The notes beneath the pieces were generated by a model, which had not been told where the DNA came from, did not search any database, and saw nothing but the letters and a program-made list of their open reading frames with translations. Positions 6,868-13,873 of a stretch of DNA of 14,032 nucleotides are shown here, piece by piece. The DNA comes from HGM04593 sp045588345 (GTDB lineage Bacteria; Bacteroidota; Bacteroidia; Bacteroidales; Bacteroidaceae): NCBI GenBank assembly GCA_045588345.1, contig JAZNDZ010000051.1, positions 1 through 14,032 on the forward strand, read 5' to 3'. The position numbers and the translations under genes were made by a program. Numbering within the stretch: position 1 is the stretch's first letter; the number at the start of each line of letters is the position of its first letter.

Positions 6868-7466
6868 GTGAGGATAAGAAGATAGTAATCAATACGCAAG
6901 GGGGTGCGGTTATCAACGGCGGCACGTTTACGAACGTTGAGTTCGTGGCCAATAAATATGTGGTGAACGAACGCCCTAAAATGGAGTTGAATCCACAAAC
7001 GGAAGTGGTGGAAACGATAGAGACGGATGAGGTGGAAACGGATAATTCGCTCGACTTGATTTTTCACGATGCCCTTGATATGACCAAGGTAAAGGTGGCC
7101 CTGGGCGATGTGCTTATACGCAAGGATAAAAGCGGAAAACAGATCTTCGGCCAAAAGAACCTGGTGTATGTGGTCTATAAATTCTTTATGGAAAACGATT
7201 GGTTTGAAAAGGATAATCAGGCCAAGTTCCGTGAGTGGATGGCCGCTAATTATGGCGAGGCGTTTCAATGTAAGAAGTCGCATTTTGATGGGGTGAACGA
7301 GATGTGCAAAAGAAATGCCTTGGCCTCATGGAAACCGACATGGACACCCTATATTACCGCGGCAAATGCGCTAAACGAACGCTTTAAGGGGGATAATAAC
7401 CCCGAATGGGAAAAGAACTTTTTAAAACCAAATAGGTATATAGCACACAATTTTAAAACAAAGTAA
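6864..7466 (+). CDS. Unrecognised protein with N-terminal NTQGG motif
   Basis: 200 residues, soluble. Residues 8-29 contain INTQGG, then Val-Ile, a Thr-Phe pair and VEF, which aligns with the C-terminal tail of the preceding protein with a one-residue gap. An acidic, low-complexity linker (about 38-65, rich in Glu, Thr and Val) leads to a compact domain at about 65-185 with conserved-looking aromatic positions ('VYVVYKFFMENDWF', 'KFREWMAANYGEAF'), as in several small helical domains of Bacteroidota accessory proteins. No catalytic motif is seen. It overlaps the upstream gene by ATGA and lies 19 bases before the ZorA-like gene, so it belongs to the same transcript. Two-part architecture (sticky motif plus domain) suggests an adaptor; the function is not known. 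Confidence 0.8.
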   Translation: MSEDKKIVINTQGGAVINGGTFTNVEFVANKYVVNERPKMELNPQTEVVETIETDEVETDNSLDLIFHDALDMTKVKVALGDVLIRKDKSGKQIFGQKNLVYVVYKFFMENDWFEKDNQAKFREWMAANYGEAFQCKKSHFDGVNEMCKRNALASWKPTWTPYITAANALNERFKGDNNPEWEKNFLKPNRYIAHNFKTK

Positions 7467-7485
7467 ACTAATTTTGATTTTAGAT

Positions 7486-9108
7486 ATGGATATCATTGAA
7501 AAACTAATGAATTTTGAAGATCTGGGATTTGCAGATAAACTGATGGTGTTTACCTTAATTTATGTAGGTATTACAATCATTTTAACCATTTGCTTTTGGC
7601 TTTATATCAAGCATCTAAAAAGAAACGGTAAACTACAGAATCATAGAAGAGGGGTTGAAAACATGCCATCCTTTATTTCGACGCTTGGTGTGTTGGGAAC
7701 ATTCGGTGGTATTACTTTAGGCTTGATGAACTTCGATACGGGGGATTTGAACGCAAGTATTCCGTTACTACTCGAAGGCTTGAAAACGGCTTTCTATACC
7801 TCGTTGGCCGGTATGATTGGGTCGCTAATGTTATCAAGATACATCAACTCGTTATTTGATAAAGAAGAGGGTGGCGTGTCGGACATAAACCAAGCGGCAA
7901 GTGAAATCGTAAAGGCCGTAAGAGAAATGAGCGAGGCTAATAAAAATACACTTCATGAATTGAAACAACAAACCATTATACAAAGTGGTGCACAAGCTGC
8001 TTTCTTCCAATCGGCACAAAACCATTTGGTGAAGATGGATGATACCATATCGCAATTAAAAACCGGTATGGATGGCATGACGGCAAGAACGGATGTACAA
8101 AATAATCTGTTGGATAGAATCAATAACGAAAGCATGTCGCAATCGGCTTCGTTGCGTAGCGTGGATACGTTGATTGTTGAGACAAATAGTAGAATCGGCC
8201 TTACCAATGAAAAACTAAACACATTGGCGGATATGGATAGAAACCTTGGTGAGGTGCTTGATGTTACTTCCAACCTGGTTTCGATAGAGCAAGAAAGTGT
8301 TGACGAATCGAAGAAGTTGAAGGATATATTGCATGCGGAAGTGATTGAAATAGAGGGTAAGATGGATGATACCAACAGGTTGCTAACGCAAAAATTCGAT
8401 GAGTTTACCGAACTATTGAAGAAGAGCAATACCGAAGCGTTGGTAGAGGTGATGAAGAAGGTAACCGAAGAGTTCCAAAAGCAAATGAGTGAACTTATCA
8501 ATAAGTTGGTTCAAGAAAACTTCGACCAATTGAACAAGAGCGTAGAACGACTGAACACTTGGCAACAAGAAAACAAGGAGATGATTTCGTCGCTTACAAG
8601 ACAATATAAGCAGATGGCGGATAACTTTGAAAGCACTTCTACAACACTGACCAAGGTAGGCGATGATACAAAGTTGTTGGTGAGCGATGGCGGCAAGTTG
8701 GAACAAATCGTTGATTCGTTGAGCCAAATCATGATTGAGGATGAGAGATTTGTGCAGATTACCACGAAATTGGCGGATACGGTAGATATGACTCAAAACA
8801 ACATGAAGTTGTTTGAAGAGTCGAACAAAATGCTGAATGATTGGGTGAAGAAGCAACGAAACTTCGTGGAAGGTGTGCAAGCATTGATACAGAAGTTGGA
8901 CGAACTGAATGCATTGAGAAACTACAACGAACAATTCTGGCAATCCACCAAGCGAAGCATGGAAGAGGGCGTAGGCATTCTATCGAGTGGTACACAAACG
9001 TTGAAAAATCAGTTGTCTAATTTAGATCAACGATTCTATAACCGATTGGCCGCTACGTTGGCAAACTTGGATAAATGTATTCAAACAGTGATTGAAAATT
9101 ATGAGTAA
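7486..9108 (+). CDS. zorA: ZorA-like MotA/TolQ/ExbB-family proton-channel protein with long coiled-coil tail
   Basis: 540 residues from the ATG at 7486 (a TTG four codons earlier is less likely). Three membrane helices are visible: about 18-40, 63-81 ('FISTLGVLGTFGGITLGLM', like the TolQ/ExbB/MotA core) and 97-120 ('LKTAFYTSLAGMIGSLMLSRYI'). The remaining about 410 residues are helical, rich in Gln, Asn, Lys, Glu and Leu, with long heptad-like stretches, i.e. a cytoplasmic coiled-coil tail. Inner-membrane proton channel plus a long intracellular tail is the hallmark of ZorA, which with ZorB forms the ion-driven motor of Zorya anti-phage defence, thought to sense cell-envelope disturbance during phage entry and to recruit a nuclease. 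The stop overlaps the zorB start by 8 bases. Pairing with a MotB/OmpA protein and an HNH nuclease supports defence rather than motility or TonB transport, for which partner genes are missing. Confidence 0.8.
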   Translation: MDIIEKLMNFEDLGFADKLMVFTLIYVGITIILTICFWLYIKHLKRNGKLQNHRRGVENMPSFISTLGVLGTFGGITLGLMNFDTGDLNASIPLLLEGLKTAFYTSLAGMIGSLMLSRYINSLFDKEEGGVSDINQAASEIVKAVREMSEANKNTLHELKQQTIIQSGAQAAFFQSAQNHLVKMDDTISQLKTGMDGMTARTDVQNNLLDRINNESMSQSASLRSVDTLIVETNSRIGLTNEKLNTLADMDRNLGEVLDVTSNLVSIEQESVDESKKLKDILHAEVIEIEGKMDDTNRLLTQKFDEFTELLKKSNTEALVEVMKKVTEEFQKQMSELINKLVQENFDQLNKSVERLNTWQQENKEMISSLTRQYKQMADNFESTSTTLTKVGDDTKLLVSDGGKLEQIVDSLSQIMIEDERFVQITTKLADTVDMTQNNMKLFEESNKMLNDWVKKQRNFVEGVQALIQKLDELNALRNYNEQFWQSTKRSMEEGVGILSSGTQTLKNQLSNLDQRFYNRLAATLANLDKCIQTVIENYE

Positions 9109-9802
9109 GTCGAATGTGTGGATGTCCGTTTCGGACTTGATGACGGGATTGATGGTGATATTCTTGTTTATCGCCATTGCCTATATGTCGTTGGTGAGGA
9201 AAAACCAATCGGTATTGACCGACTATGTGGAAACCAAGCAGAAGTTGCACGATAAGTTGGTTAATGAGTTCAAGGCAGATACCGTGAAATGGCAAATGGC
9301 TATTGGTAAGGATTTGTCGATGAAATTCAAGAATCCTACGGTGTTGTTTGCGCAAGGTAAGGCCGATTTAACGCCGGCTTTTCAAAAAATATTGGATGAT
9401 TTTATTCCTCGCTATCTGAATATTCTTATTACAGATTCGTTGCGCTCAAGAATAAATGAAATTCGTATCGAGGGGCATACTGATAATGTTCCTTTTCCGG
9501 CTTTGGATGCCGACCCTTATTTGGCTAATATTATCCTATCGCAACAACGCGCGTTGAACGTATTGCGCTATATAAGGAATATGCCTTCTTTCCAAAGATA
9601 TACCGAAGCGCAAAAACAAATGTTGGAATTTTGGTTTACGTCGAACGGTTTGTCGTATGGCAAGGCTTTGGATATGAACGGAGAATATATATACGAATCC
9701 AAAAAGAAAATCGATTTGGCCATGTCGAGACGTGTGGAATTCCGAATCGTTACAAGTGGCGATGAGATATTTGAAAACTTCGTGAACAAAAACAAAGAAT
9801 AG
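9101..9802 (+). CDS. zorB: ZorB-like MotB/OmpA peptidoglycan-anchored motor protein
   Basis: 233 residues from the ATG at 9101, which overlaps the zorA stop; a TTG at 9092 is in frame but less likely. A short cytoplasmic end leads to one membrane helix (about 10-31). Asp12 sits at its start in 'SDLMTGLM', at the position of the proton-binding Asp of MotB ('ADFMTAMM'). Residues about 90-225 form an OmpA/MotB peptidoglycan-binding domain: IEGHTDNV (Glu124 to Val130), 'LSQQRALNVLRYI' (146-158) and 'SRRVEF' near the end are the usual signature. ZorB and ZorA assemble in the inner membrane, with ZorB reaching the cell wall. The protein would be the stator-like, wall-anchored half. It is followed after one base by the HNH gene. 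Family assignment is strong; the Zorya role rests on gene context. Confidence 0.82.
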   Translation: MSKSNVWMSVSDLMTGLMVIFLFIAIAYMSLVRKNQSVLTDYVETKQKLHDKLVNEFKADTVKWQMAIGKDLSMKFKNPTVLFAQGKADLTPAFQKILDDFIPRYLNILITDSLRSRINEIRIEGHTDNVPFPALDADPYLANIILSQQRALNVLRYIRNMPSFQRYTEAQKQMLEFWFTSNGLSYGKALDMNGEYIYESKKKIDLAMSRRVEFRIVTSGDEIFENFVNKNKE

Positions 9803-9803
9803 C

Positions 9804-10610
9804 ATGGAAGAGGAACCGATATATGATTTTAATCGCTTGAAACGCTTTCTTGAATCGAGAGGTATGCATGTGGGCAAAGTCGAGGCTTATCGCCCAATCG
9901 AAAACGTGGATGTTGACATCAACGATTTACGAAACAACATTGAGTTTACCAATGAAGGCATTTTCTTAAAGACTCCAGAAGGGGATAAGCAACAGATATT
10001 CTTGTATAAGCGTAAGTATCATTTAACTAAATACAGATATAAGTATAAAACTGAAAATGAAAATTATCCACGTTTTCATATATGTAGATGTAAAGTTATC
10101 GACGATTATATAAATGCCGGAACATTTGAAATTGAATATCGTAGGGCAAATTCTGAACCTGTTAATGTAATAGATATGGACAATGCATACAGAGAGAGAA
10201 CCATATCGGGTATGCTTTTGTGTCAATATTGTATGAAGACTTTAAATAGTTATACCAGGAGAACTTCATCCGACTTCGTAAAGATATTACAAGAAGCCAA
10301 AAAAGAAGATACGAAGGATGTAGATTTATTTGGCTATACATGGGATTGGGAAAAGAAAAGCATAGCCTATCGTGAAAAGAAAAACTATATATGCGAAAAG
10401 TGCAAAATAGAAGTAGAGCCCTTGGATCGCTTCTATATACATGTTCATCATAAAGATAAGGATAAAACAAATAACGATGAAAGCAATTTAAGATGTTTAT
10501 GTATCCGTTGCCACTCGCGCGTGGATGCAACCCATCGTAAGAATTTTAGCAAGGGAGGATTAAAAGAGTTGTTAGACGAGTTTAATTATATATATCCCGA
10601 AGAGGAATAA
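9804..10610 (+). CDS. HNH endonuclease with zinc knuckles, ZorE-like position
   Basis: 268 residues, soluble. The C-terminal HNH domain spans about 195-245: Cys197-xx-Cys200 and Cys233-xx-Cys236 would hold zinc; His215/His216, Asn228 and His237 give the H-N-H metal site. A further CxxC (140-143) and a CRC (94-96) lie in the N-terminal part, which otherwise shows no domain I know. HNH enzymes cut or nick DNA. As the last gene of the ZorA-ZorB unit, one base after zorB, it matches the place of ZorE, the HNH nuclease of type II Zorya. I cannot confirm homology to ZorE outside the HNH part. The following terminators make it the end of the operon. An unrelated restriction nuclease is the main alternative. 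Confidence 0.82.
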   Translation: MEEEPIYDFNRLKRFLESRGMHVGKVEAYRPIENVDVDINDLRNNIEFTNEGIFLKTPEGDKQQIFLYKRKYHLTKYRYKYKTENENYPRFHICRCKVIDDYINAGTFEIEYRRANSEPVNVIDMDNAYRERTISGMLLCQYCMKTLNSYTRRTSSDFVKILQEAKKEDTKDVDLFGYTWDWEKKSIAYREKKNYICEKCKIEVEPLDRFYIHVHHKDKDKTNNDESNLRCLCIRCHSRVDATHRKNFSKGGLKELLDEFNYIYPEEE

Positions 10611-10626
10611 TAGGCCGTAATATGCC

Positions 10627-10645
10627 ACCGCAATAGGCGGTTTTT
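10627..10645 (+). terminator. Intrinsic terminator 1 after the HNH gene
   Basis: ACCGC (10627-10631) pairs with GCGGT (10637-10641) around a 5-base loop, followed by a T-run. The short stem makes it modest on its own; it lies 17 bases after the HNH stop. Confidence 0.6.
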
Positions 10646-10657
10646 ACTTAATTATAT

Positions 10658-10698
10658 GCCTCAATATGCCATTCTGCATATTGGGGCTTTTCTTTTTT
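10658..10698 (+). terminator. Intrinsic terminator 2, strong
   Basis: A 12-base stem (10658-10669 with 10676-10687, one G-U pair) and a 6-base loop are followed by TTTTCTTTTTT. This separates the Zorya-like operon from the replication-type module downstream. No opposing gene is seen, so the tandem arrangement probably just ensures termination. Confidence 0.85.
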
Positions 10699-10719
10699 CT
10701 GCACCCTACGAAATCCCTT

Positions 10720-10727
10720 CATCTTTG
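10720..10727 (+). promoter_or_regulatory. -7 box of promoter for the SSB-like/VirE operon
   Basis: CATCTTTG matches TAnnTTTG at all but the first fixed base. The -33 region about 20 bases upstream is T-rich but lacks a clear TTG. The start of transcription would fall near 10733, giving a leader of about 65 bases. It directly follows the strong terminator, as expected for a new transcription unit. Confidence 0.5.
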
Positions 10728-10730
10728 CGT

Positions 10731-10760
10731 CACAATCGAACGATAAACGCATCGGTTGTG
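10731..10760 (+). promoter_or_regulatory. Inverted repeat at the transcript start (leader hairpin or operator)
   Basis: CACAATCGA (10731-10739) pairs with TCGGTTGTG (10752-10760): nine pairs, one of them G-U, around a 12-base loop. It lies right after the -7 box, so it would be the first structure of the mRNA or a repressor site. No T-run follows. Confidence 0.5.
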
Positions 10761-10797
10761 AAGTAACTTTATTATTCATATTTAAAATTTTAACGAG

Positions 10798-11070
10798 ATG
10801 AAGAAAATTCTAAAAGTTGTGTCGCAAGGCGAGGCCTATGACGTGCAAAAGAAAGATGGTGGTACAATAAAGAAATGTACCTTGGTTTTGCAAGAGGTGG
10901 GTGGACAATATGAGAACACCTTCGCGGTGAATCTTCTGGGCAACCTTGCCGGATGTAAGTTCTACAAGGACGAGCTGGTGTATGCGGTGCTCTATTTCAC
11001 GGTGCATGAGTATAATGGAAATGTATATCAAGAGATTTCAGCAAGAGACGTTTTGAAAATTAAAAATTAA
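10798..11070 (+). CDS. OB-fold/SSB-like small protein
   Basis: 90 residues. The pattern of an N-terminal strand, 'DVQKKDGGTIKKCTLVLQE', then 'ENTFAVNLLGN', a charged turn and 'LYFTVHEYNGNVYQEISARDVLKI' resembles small OB-fold proteins related to single-stranded DNA-binding proteins (DUF3127-like) in Bacteroidota. The start is ATG at 10798 behind a promoter with a leader hairpin. The next gene begins 81 bases later. Lying just before a VirE-N/DUF3987 primase-helicase-like gene, it may coat single-stranded DNA during replication of a mobile element. The assignment is by pattern only and could be wrong; a conserved protein of unknown function is the alternative. Confidence 0.65.
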   Translation: MKKILKVVSQGEAYDVQKKDGGTIKKCTLVLQEVGGQYENTFAVNLLGNLAGCKFYKDELVYAVLYFTVHEYNGNVYQEISARDVLKIKN

Positions 11071-11151
11071 TCTGAGCTTGATGTGAGCGAGGAAGCATCG
11101 ATGAAAGGGCCCAACTACTTCGCTTTCGGATGCTCGCAAATAGTTAAGATT

Positions 11152-11460
11152 ATGACAATTACATTACAAATTTCTGATGCGGTTTACGCATCATTGTTGA
11201 GCGGAAATGCTCGTATTCAAGGTAGTATCGGTTTGGTTAGCCCAACAGAGGGTAATTTTAATGCGCATCGCAGAGTGCGCGAAAGACCAGGTACAAAGTA
11301 TATTAAGTTGCCACACGGACGGGTGAGCGTGAACACGGAAGATGTGCGTCTGACGCTTCGTGTAGGGTTGATGGAGGCGAATATTGTTCCGTCGCAAGCC
11401 ATCGTAGATGAGAGTTGTCAAGCCGGGGATTTTATTGACTTAGTTTTAGATGGAGAATAA
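11152..11460 (+). CDS. Conserved small Bacteroidota protein of unknown function
   Basis: 102 residues from the ATG at 11152. In-frame starts further up (GTG 11083, ATG 11101) would add a stretch without the family pattern, so the shorter form is preferred. 'ITLQISDAVYASLLSGNARIQGSIGLVSPTEGNFNAHRR' is the recognisable part: I have the impression of similar proteins (strand-helix start, then RIQGxIGL..PTEGNF) next to VirE-N/DUF3987 genes in Bacteroidales, without known function. It is small, mixed alpha/beta, with no signal peptide. The stop lies 3 bases before the DUF3987 gene's ATG, so the two are probably translated together. A role in replication or regulation of the module is inference. 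Confidence 0.7.
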   Translation: MTITLQISDAVYASLLSGNARIQGSIGLVSPTEGNFNAHRRVRERPGTKYIKLPHGRVSVNTEDVRLTLRVGLMEANIVPSQAIVDESCQAGDFIDLVLDGE

Positions 11461-11463
11461 GGT

Positions 11464-13842
11464 ATGAGGTTTGGTATTGGTAATAATGTAAAGAGTAGGG
11501 TGGTGCGTACATGCACCCCCGAACTCTTCCACCAAACGGTGGATTCGAGAAAAGTGGCGCAAGTTTGCGCCGAGATAGCCGATGCTCGCGAGATGTATCT
11601 GCGCGGCGAGCTGACCAAAGAGGAGTTCGAAACCAAGAAGGCGGAGCTGAAGAAACGCCTGCCCATCCTGACGCCACACGCCACATTCAAGAACGAGCGA
11701 CGACTGAACGCGGAGGCGATACCCAGCGGCATGTCTATGTACGACTTGGATCATATCCCCAATCCGCAAGAGCGTTGGGCGGAGATAGCACCACGCAAGG
11801 AAGCACTGGGCATTGTGTTGGCGCACATCACGCCTAGCACGGAGGGACTTCGCCTGTTCTTCATCATGCCGCAAGGGATGAACCTTGGCGAGGCGCAAGC
11901 GTGGATGGCGAAGCAGTTGGGCGACACCGATTATGATGTGTGTGTGAAGGATTATGCGCGTTCGTCGTTCCTGGTGCCACGGGAGTATATGCTCTACGTT
12001 AGCGATAAACTGTTCGAGGAGGTGGAACGCCTCGCCCCAACACCTACCACCCCGCCTGCGGCACCCCTCCTTCCCGAAGGAGGGGAATTAAGGAGCGGCA
12101 ATCATGCGGAGGCGGCACGCCGCGGCCCTACACCTACCACCCAGTCTTTCAGACACCCCTCTCCCCAGAATGAGGGGAATTCAGATAGTGCTGACAAATC
12201 AACTCTCCTCCTTCCAGAAGGAGGAGTACCCGAAGGGGGAGGTGGTAGGAAATATCCAATGACTTACAAAGGCGTGGCGTATTCGGAAATTCTTGCGGCA
12301 ATAGCCGAAGAACTGGGTGGCGAACCCGAAGAGGGTGAACGCAACGCCAAAGTGCTACGCATGGCCAGCTCATTGCGCCACATTTGCGACAACAACGCTG
12401 AGTGGCTGATGGAAATCATCCCCACCTACGGATTGCCCGAAGAGGAGTGGAAGAAGACTATCCAGAATGCGTGCAAGGATGGCTTGAAGTATGGAACGAC
12501 GAAAGTTTTGCAAAACGCTTTCGCTAAATTAAAAATAGGGACAAACGCCCTCGCCCCACAAGGGGGCACTCCCTCTAACTTAGAGGGAGAAAATGGGATA
12601 CCGCCAAAGATGCCAACGAAGCTACCCTCATTGATTCGCTTGCTCACAAAGAACGTGCCCGATGATATGAAAGCAGCCGTAGCACACGCCATCTTCCCCG
12701 CGCTGGGCGCTCACTTGAACGGTGTTCGCTTCCGCTACGTGGACAACGTGGAGCACGAAGCCACCTTTATGTGTGTGCTCCTGGCGAAGCAGAGCAGTGG
12801 AAAGAGTGCGGTAAACAAACCAATTGAGTACATCTTGGCGGACATCCGCGAGCGCGATGCGTACAACCGCGAACGCGAACAGGCATGGAAAGATTCGCTA
12901 AATTCGAAAGGTTCCAACAAGGAGAAACCGAAGCGACCGGACGATTTGTGCATACAAATTCTTTCCGCAGACATGACTAATGCCGCTTTTGTGCAACGTT
13001 TGGCGGATGCAAAGGGGAAGTTTCTCTACACACAGATGGACGAAATTGAGTTGCTGGACCAACTGAAAACCTCTGGAAAGGGAAACAATGTGAGTCAGAT
13101 TATCCGCCTGGCGTTCGATTGCGGATTGTACGGACAAGAGCGTGTTGGTTCGCAATCGGTCACCGCACAGGTGCGCCTGCGTTGGAATTGGAACGCCAGC
13201 TCAACCATCCAAAACGGACGCGAGTTCTTCCGCAAGTCGCTCACAAATGGTACACTGAGTCGCATTAACTTCTGCACCATCGAGCCCAACGTAAGCGACG
13301 AAATACCCGTTTACGGTACGTACGACGAGGATTTTGCTGCTCAGTTGAAACCCTACATCGACCGCCTAAACGTAGCCACCGGCTTGGTGGAGTGTGACAA
13401 AGCGGTGAACTTGGCGAAGCAATTGCAGAAGGAAAATGCCGAAACGGCGGCACTGAGCGATGACGAAGCGTTCGATGTGTTGTCTCGAAGAGCCAACGTC
13501 ATAGCCTACTTGAAAGCGATGACCTTGTTCATTGCGGAAGGTAAGTGGACAAAAGAGATTGAAGAGTTTATCCGTTGGAGCGAAGAGTATGACCTTTGGT
13601 GCAAGATGCACTTCTTCGGCGAGGAACTGAATGCGAAAATCAATCAGGAATACATCAGCGTGCATCGCGGTCCACGCAACTTGTTAGAGCAACTTCCCGA
13701 TAGTTTCACCAAACAACAAGCGGAAGAGGTAATCAAGCGAAACGGAAAGAAATCTCGGGTAATACAATTATTGTCTGTGTGGAAGAACAGAAAGTATATC
13801 TATATGGATGATGAAGGTGTATATGTGAAAAAGAAGCAGTAG
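11464..13842 (+). CDS. VirE-N (BT4734-like) / DUF3987 primase-helicase-like protein
   Basis: 792 residues. Residues about 1-190 match the VirE N-terminal (BT4734-like) domain, which resembles archaeo-eukaryotic primase-type domains. About 263-350 is a helical domain ('ILAAIAEELGG', 'WLMEIIPTYGLPEEEW') like those linking primase and helicase parts. About 380-790 is the DUF3987 region with a P-loop-like LLAKQSSGKS (439-448), where Ala replaces the first Gly of the Walker A pattern, and 'LYTQMDEIELL' as a possible Walker B neighbour. Such proteins are common in Bacteroidales mobile regions and are thought to act in replication. Two low-complexity linkers (residues 193-262 and 362-376) are encoded by palindromic repeat insertions that keep the frame. 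The gene ends inside a TTTACAG array, 31 bases before a P5-like gene. Confidence 0.88.
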   Translation: MRFGIGNNVKSRVVRTCTPELFHQTVDSRKVAQVCAEIADAREMYLRGELTKEEFETKKAELKKRLPILTPHATFKNERRLNAEAIPSGMSMYDLDHIPNPQERWAEIAPRKEALGIVLAHITPSTEGLRLFFIMPQGMNLGEAQAWMAKQLGDTDYDVCVKDYARSSFLVPREYMLYVSDKLFEEVERLAPTPTTPPAAPLLPEGGELRSGNHAEAARRGPTPTTQSFRHPSPQNEGNSDSADKSTLLLPEGGVPEGGGGRKYPMTYKGVAYSEILAAIAEELGGEPEEGERNAKVLRMASSLRHICDNNAEWLMEIIPTYGLPEEEWKKTIQNACKDGLKYGTTKVLQNAFAKLKIGTNALAPQGGTPSNLEGENGIPPKMPTKLPSLIRLLTKNVPDDMKAAVAHAIFPALGAHLNGVRFRYVDNVEHEATFMCVLLAKQSSGKSAVNKPIEYILADIRERDAYNREREQAWKDSLNSKGSNKEKPKRPDDLCIQILSADMTNAAFVQRLADAKGKFLYTQMDEIELLDQLKTSGKGNNVSQIIRLAFDCGLYGQERVGSQSVTAQVRLRWNWNASSTIQNGREFFRKSLTNGTLSRINFCTIEPNVSDEIPVYGTYDEDFAAQLKPYIDRLNVATGLVECDKAVNLAKQLQKENAETAALSDDEAFDVLSRRANVIAYLKAMTLFIAEGKWTKEIEEFIRWSEEYDLWCKMHFFGEELNAKINQEYISVHRGPRNLLEQLPDSFTKQQAEEVIKRNGKKSRVIQLLSVWKNRKYIYMDDEGVYVKKKQ
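12043..12085 (+). repeat. Intragenic palindromic element, unit 1
   Basis: CCTACCACC (12043-12051), a small hairpin CCGC-CT-GCGG (12052-12061), then a perfect 10-base-stem palindrome (12064-12073 with 12076-12085, loop CC). It encodes Pro/Glu/Gly-rich linker residues of the DUF3987 protein. Confidence 0.85.
12133..12177 (+). repeat. Intragenic palindromic element, unit 2
   Basis: Same layout as unit 1: CCTACCACC (12133-12141), small hairpin GTCT-TTC-AGAC (12144-12154), and a 22-base arm pair starting CCCCTC (12156-12161) and ending GAGGGG (12172-12177). The hairpin sequence differs from unit 1 while pairing is kept. Between units 1 and 2 lies another short palindrome, GCGGC-AC-GCCGC (12112-12123). 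Confidence 0.75.
12205..12249 (-). repeat. Intragenic palindromic element, unit 3 (inverted)
   Basis: An opposite-strand copy: GGTGGTAGG (12241-12249) is the reverse complement of CCTACCACC; then come the small hairpin CCC-GAA-GGG (12229-12237) and a perfect 10-base-stem palindrome (12205-12214 with 12217-12226). Confidence 0.8.
12553..12589. repeat. Intragenic palindromic element, second site
   Basis: Small hairpin GCCCC-ACAAG-GGGGC (12553-12567) followed by a perfect 10-base stem with a one-base loop (12569-12578 with 12580-12589). It has the same two-hairpin layout as units 1-3 but lacks CCTACCACC. It encodes the linker at about residues 362-376 of the DUF3987 protein. Confidence 0.8.
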
Positions 13843-13867
13843 TTTACAGTATTTACAGTTTACAGTT
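13842..13867 (+). repeat. TTTACAG array 4, between DUF3987 and P5-like genes
   Basis: Exact copy of array 1 (26 bases). Its first base is the last base of the DUF3987 stop codon, and it ends 6 bases before the ATG of the P5-like gene, so it covers the ribosome-binding region. Extended match to 1011-1046 (34 of 36 bases). Confidence 0.85.
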
Positions 13868-13873
13868 AAAAAT

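Noticed and set aside
7474..7485. TTG start for the ZorA-like gene
   Set aside because: The ATG at 7486 is four codons on and gives a normal N-terminus.
7953..8943. Long minus-strand ORFs under the ZorA-like gene
   Set aside because: Compositionally biased shadows of the Gln/Asn/Lys-rich coiled-coil codons, with no family resemblance.
9092..9100. TTG start for the ZorB-like gene
   Set aside because: The ATG at 9101 overlapping the zorA stop is the usual coupled arrangement.
7486..9802. A flagellar MotAB or TonB-ExbBD system
   Set aside because: No flagellar, TonB or ExbD genes nearby; the long coiled-coil tail and HNH neighbour fit ZorAB better.
11083..11151. Longer start (GTG 11083 or ATG 11101) for the 102-residue protein
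   Set aside because: The added residues do not look like the family, whose recognisable part begins right after the ATG at 11152.
11511..11837. Plus- and minus-strand ORFs overlapping the VirE-N region (for example 11446-11898 minus)
   Set aside because: Arg/His/Cys-rich products typical of shadow frames of a GC-richer gene.
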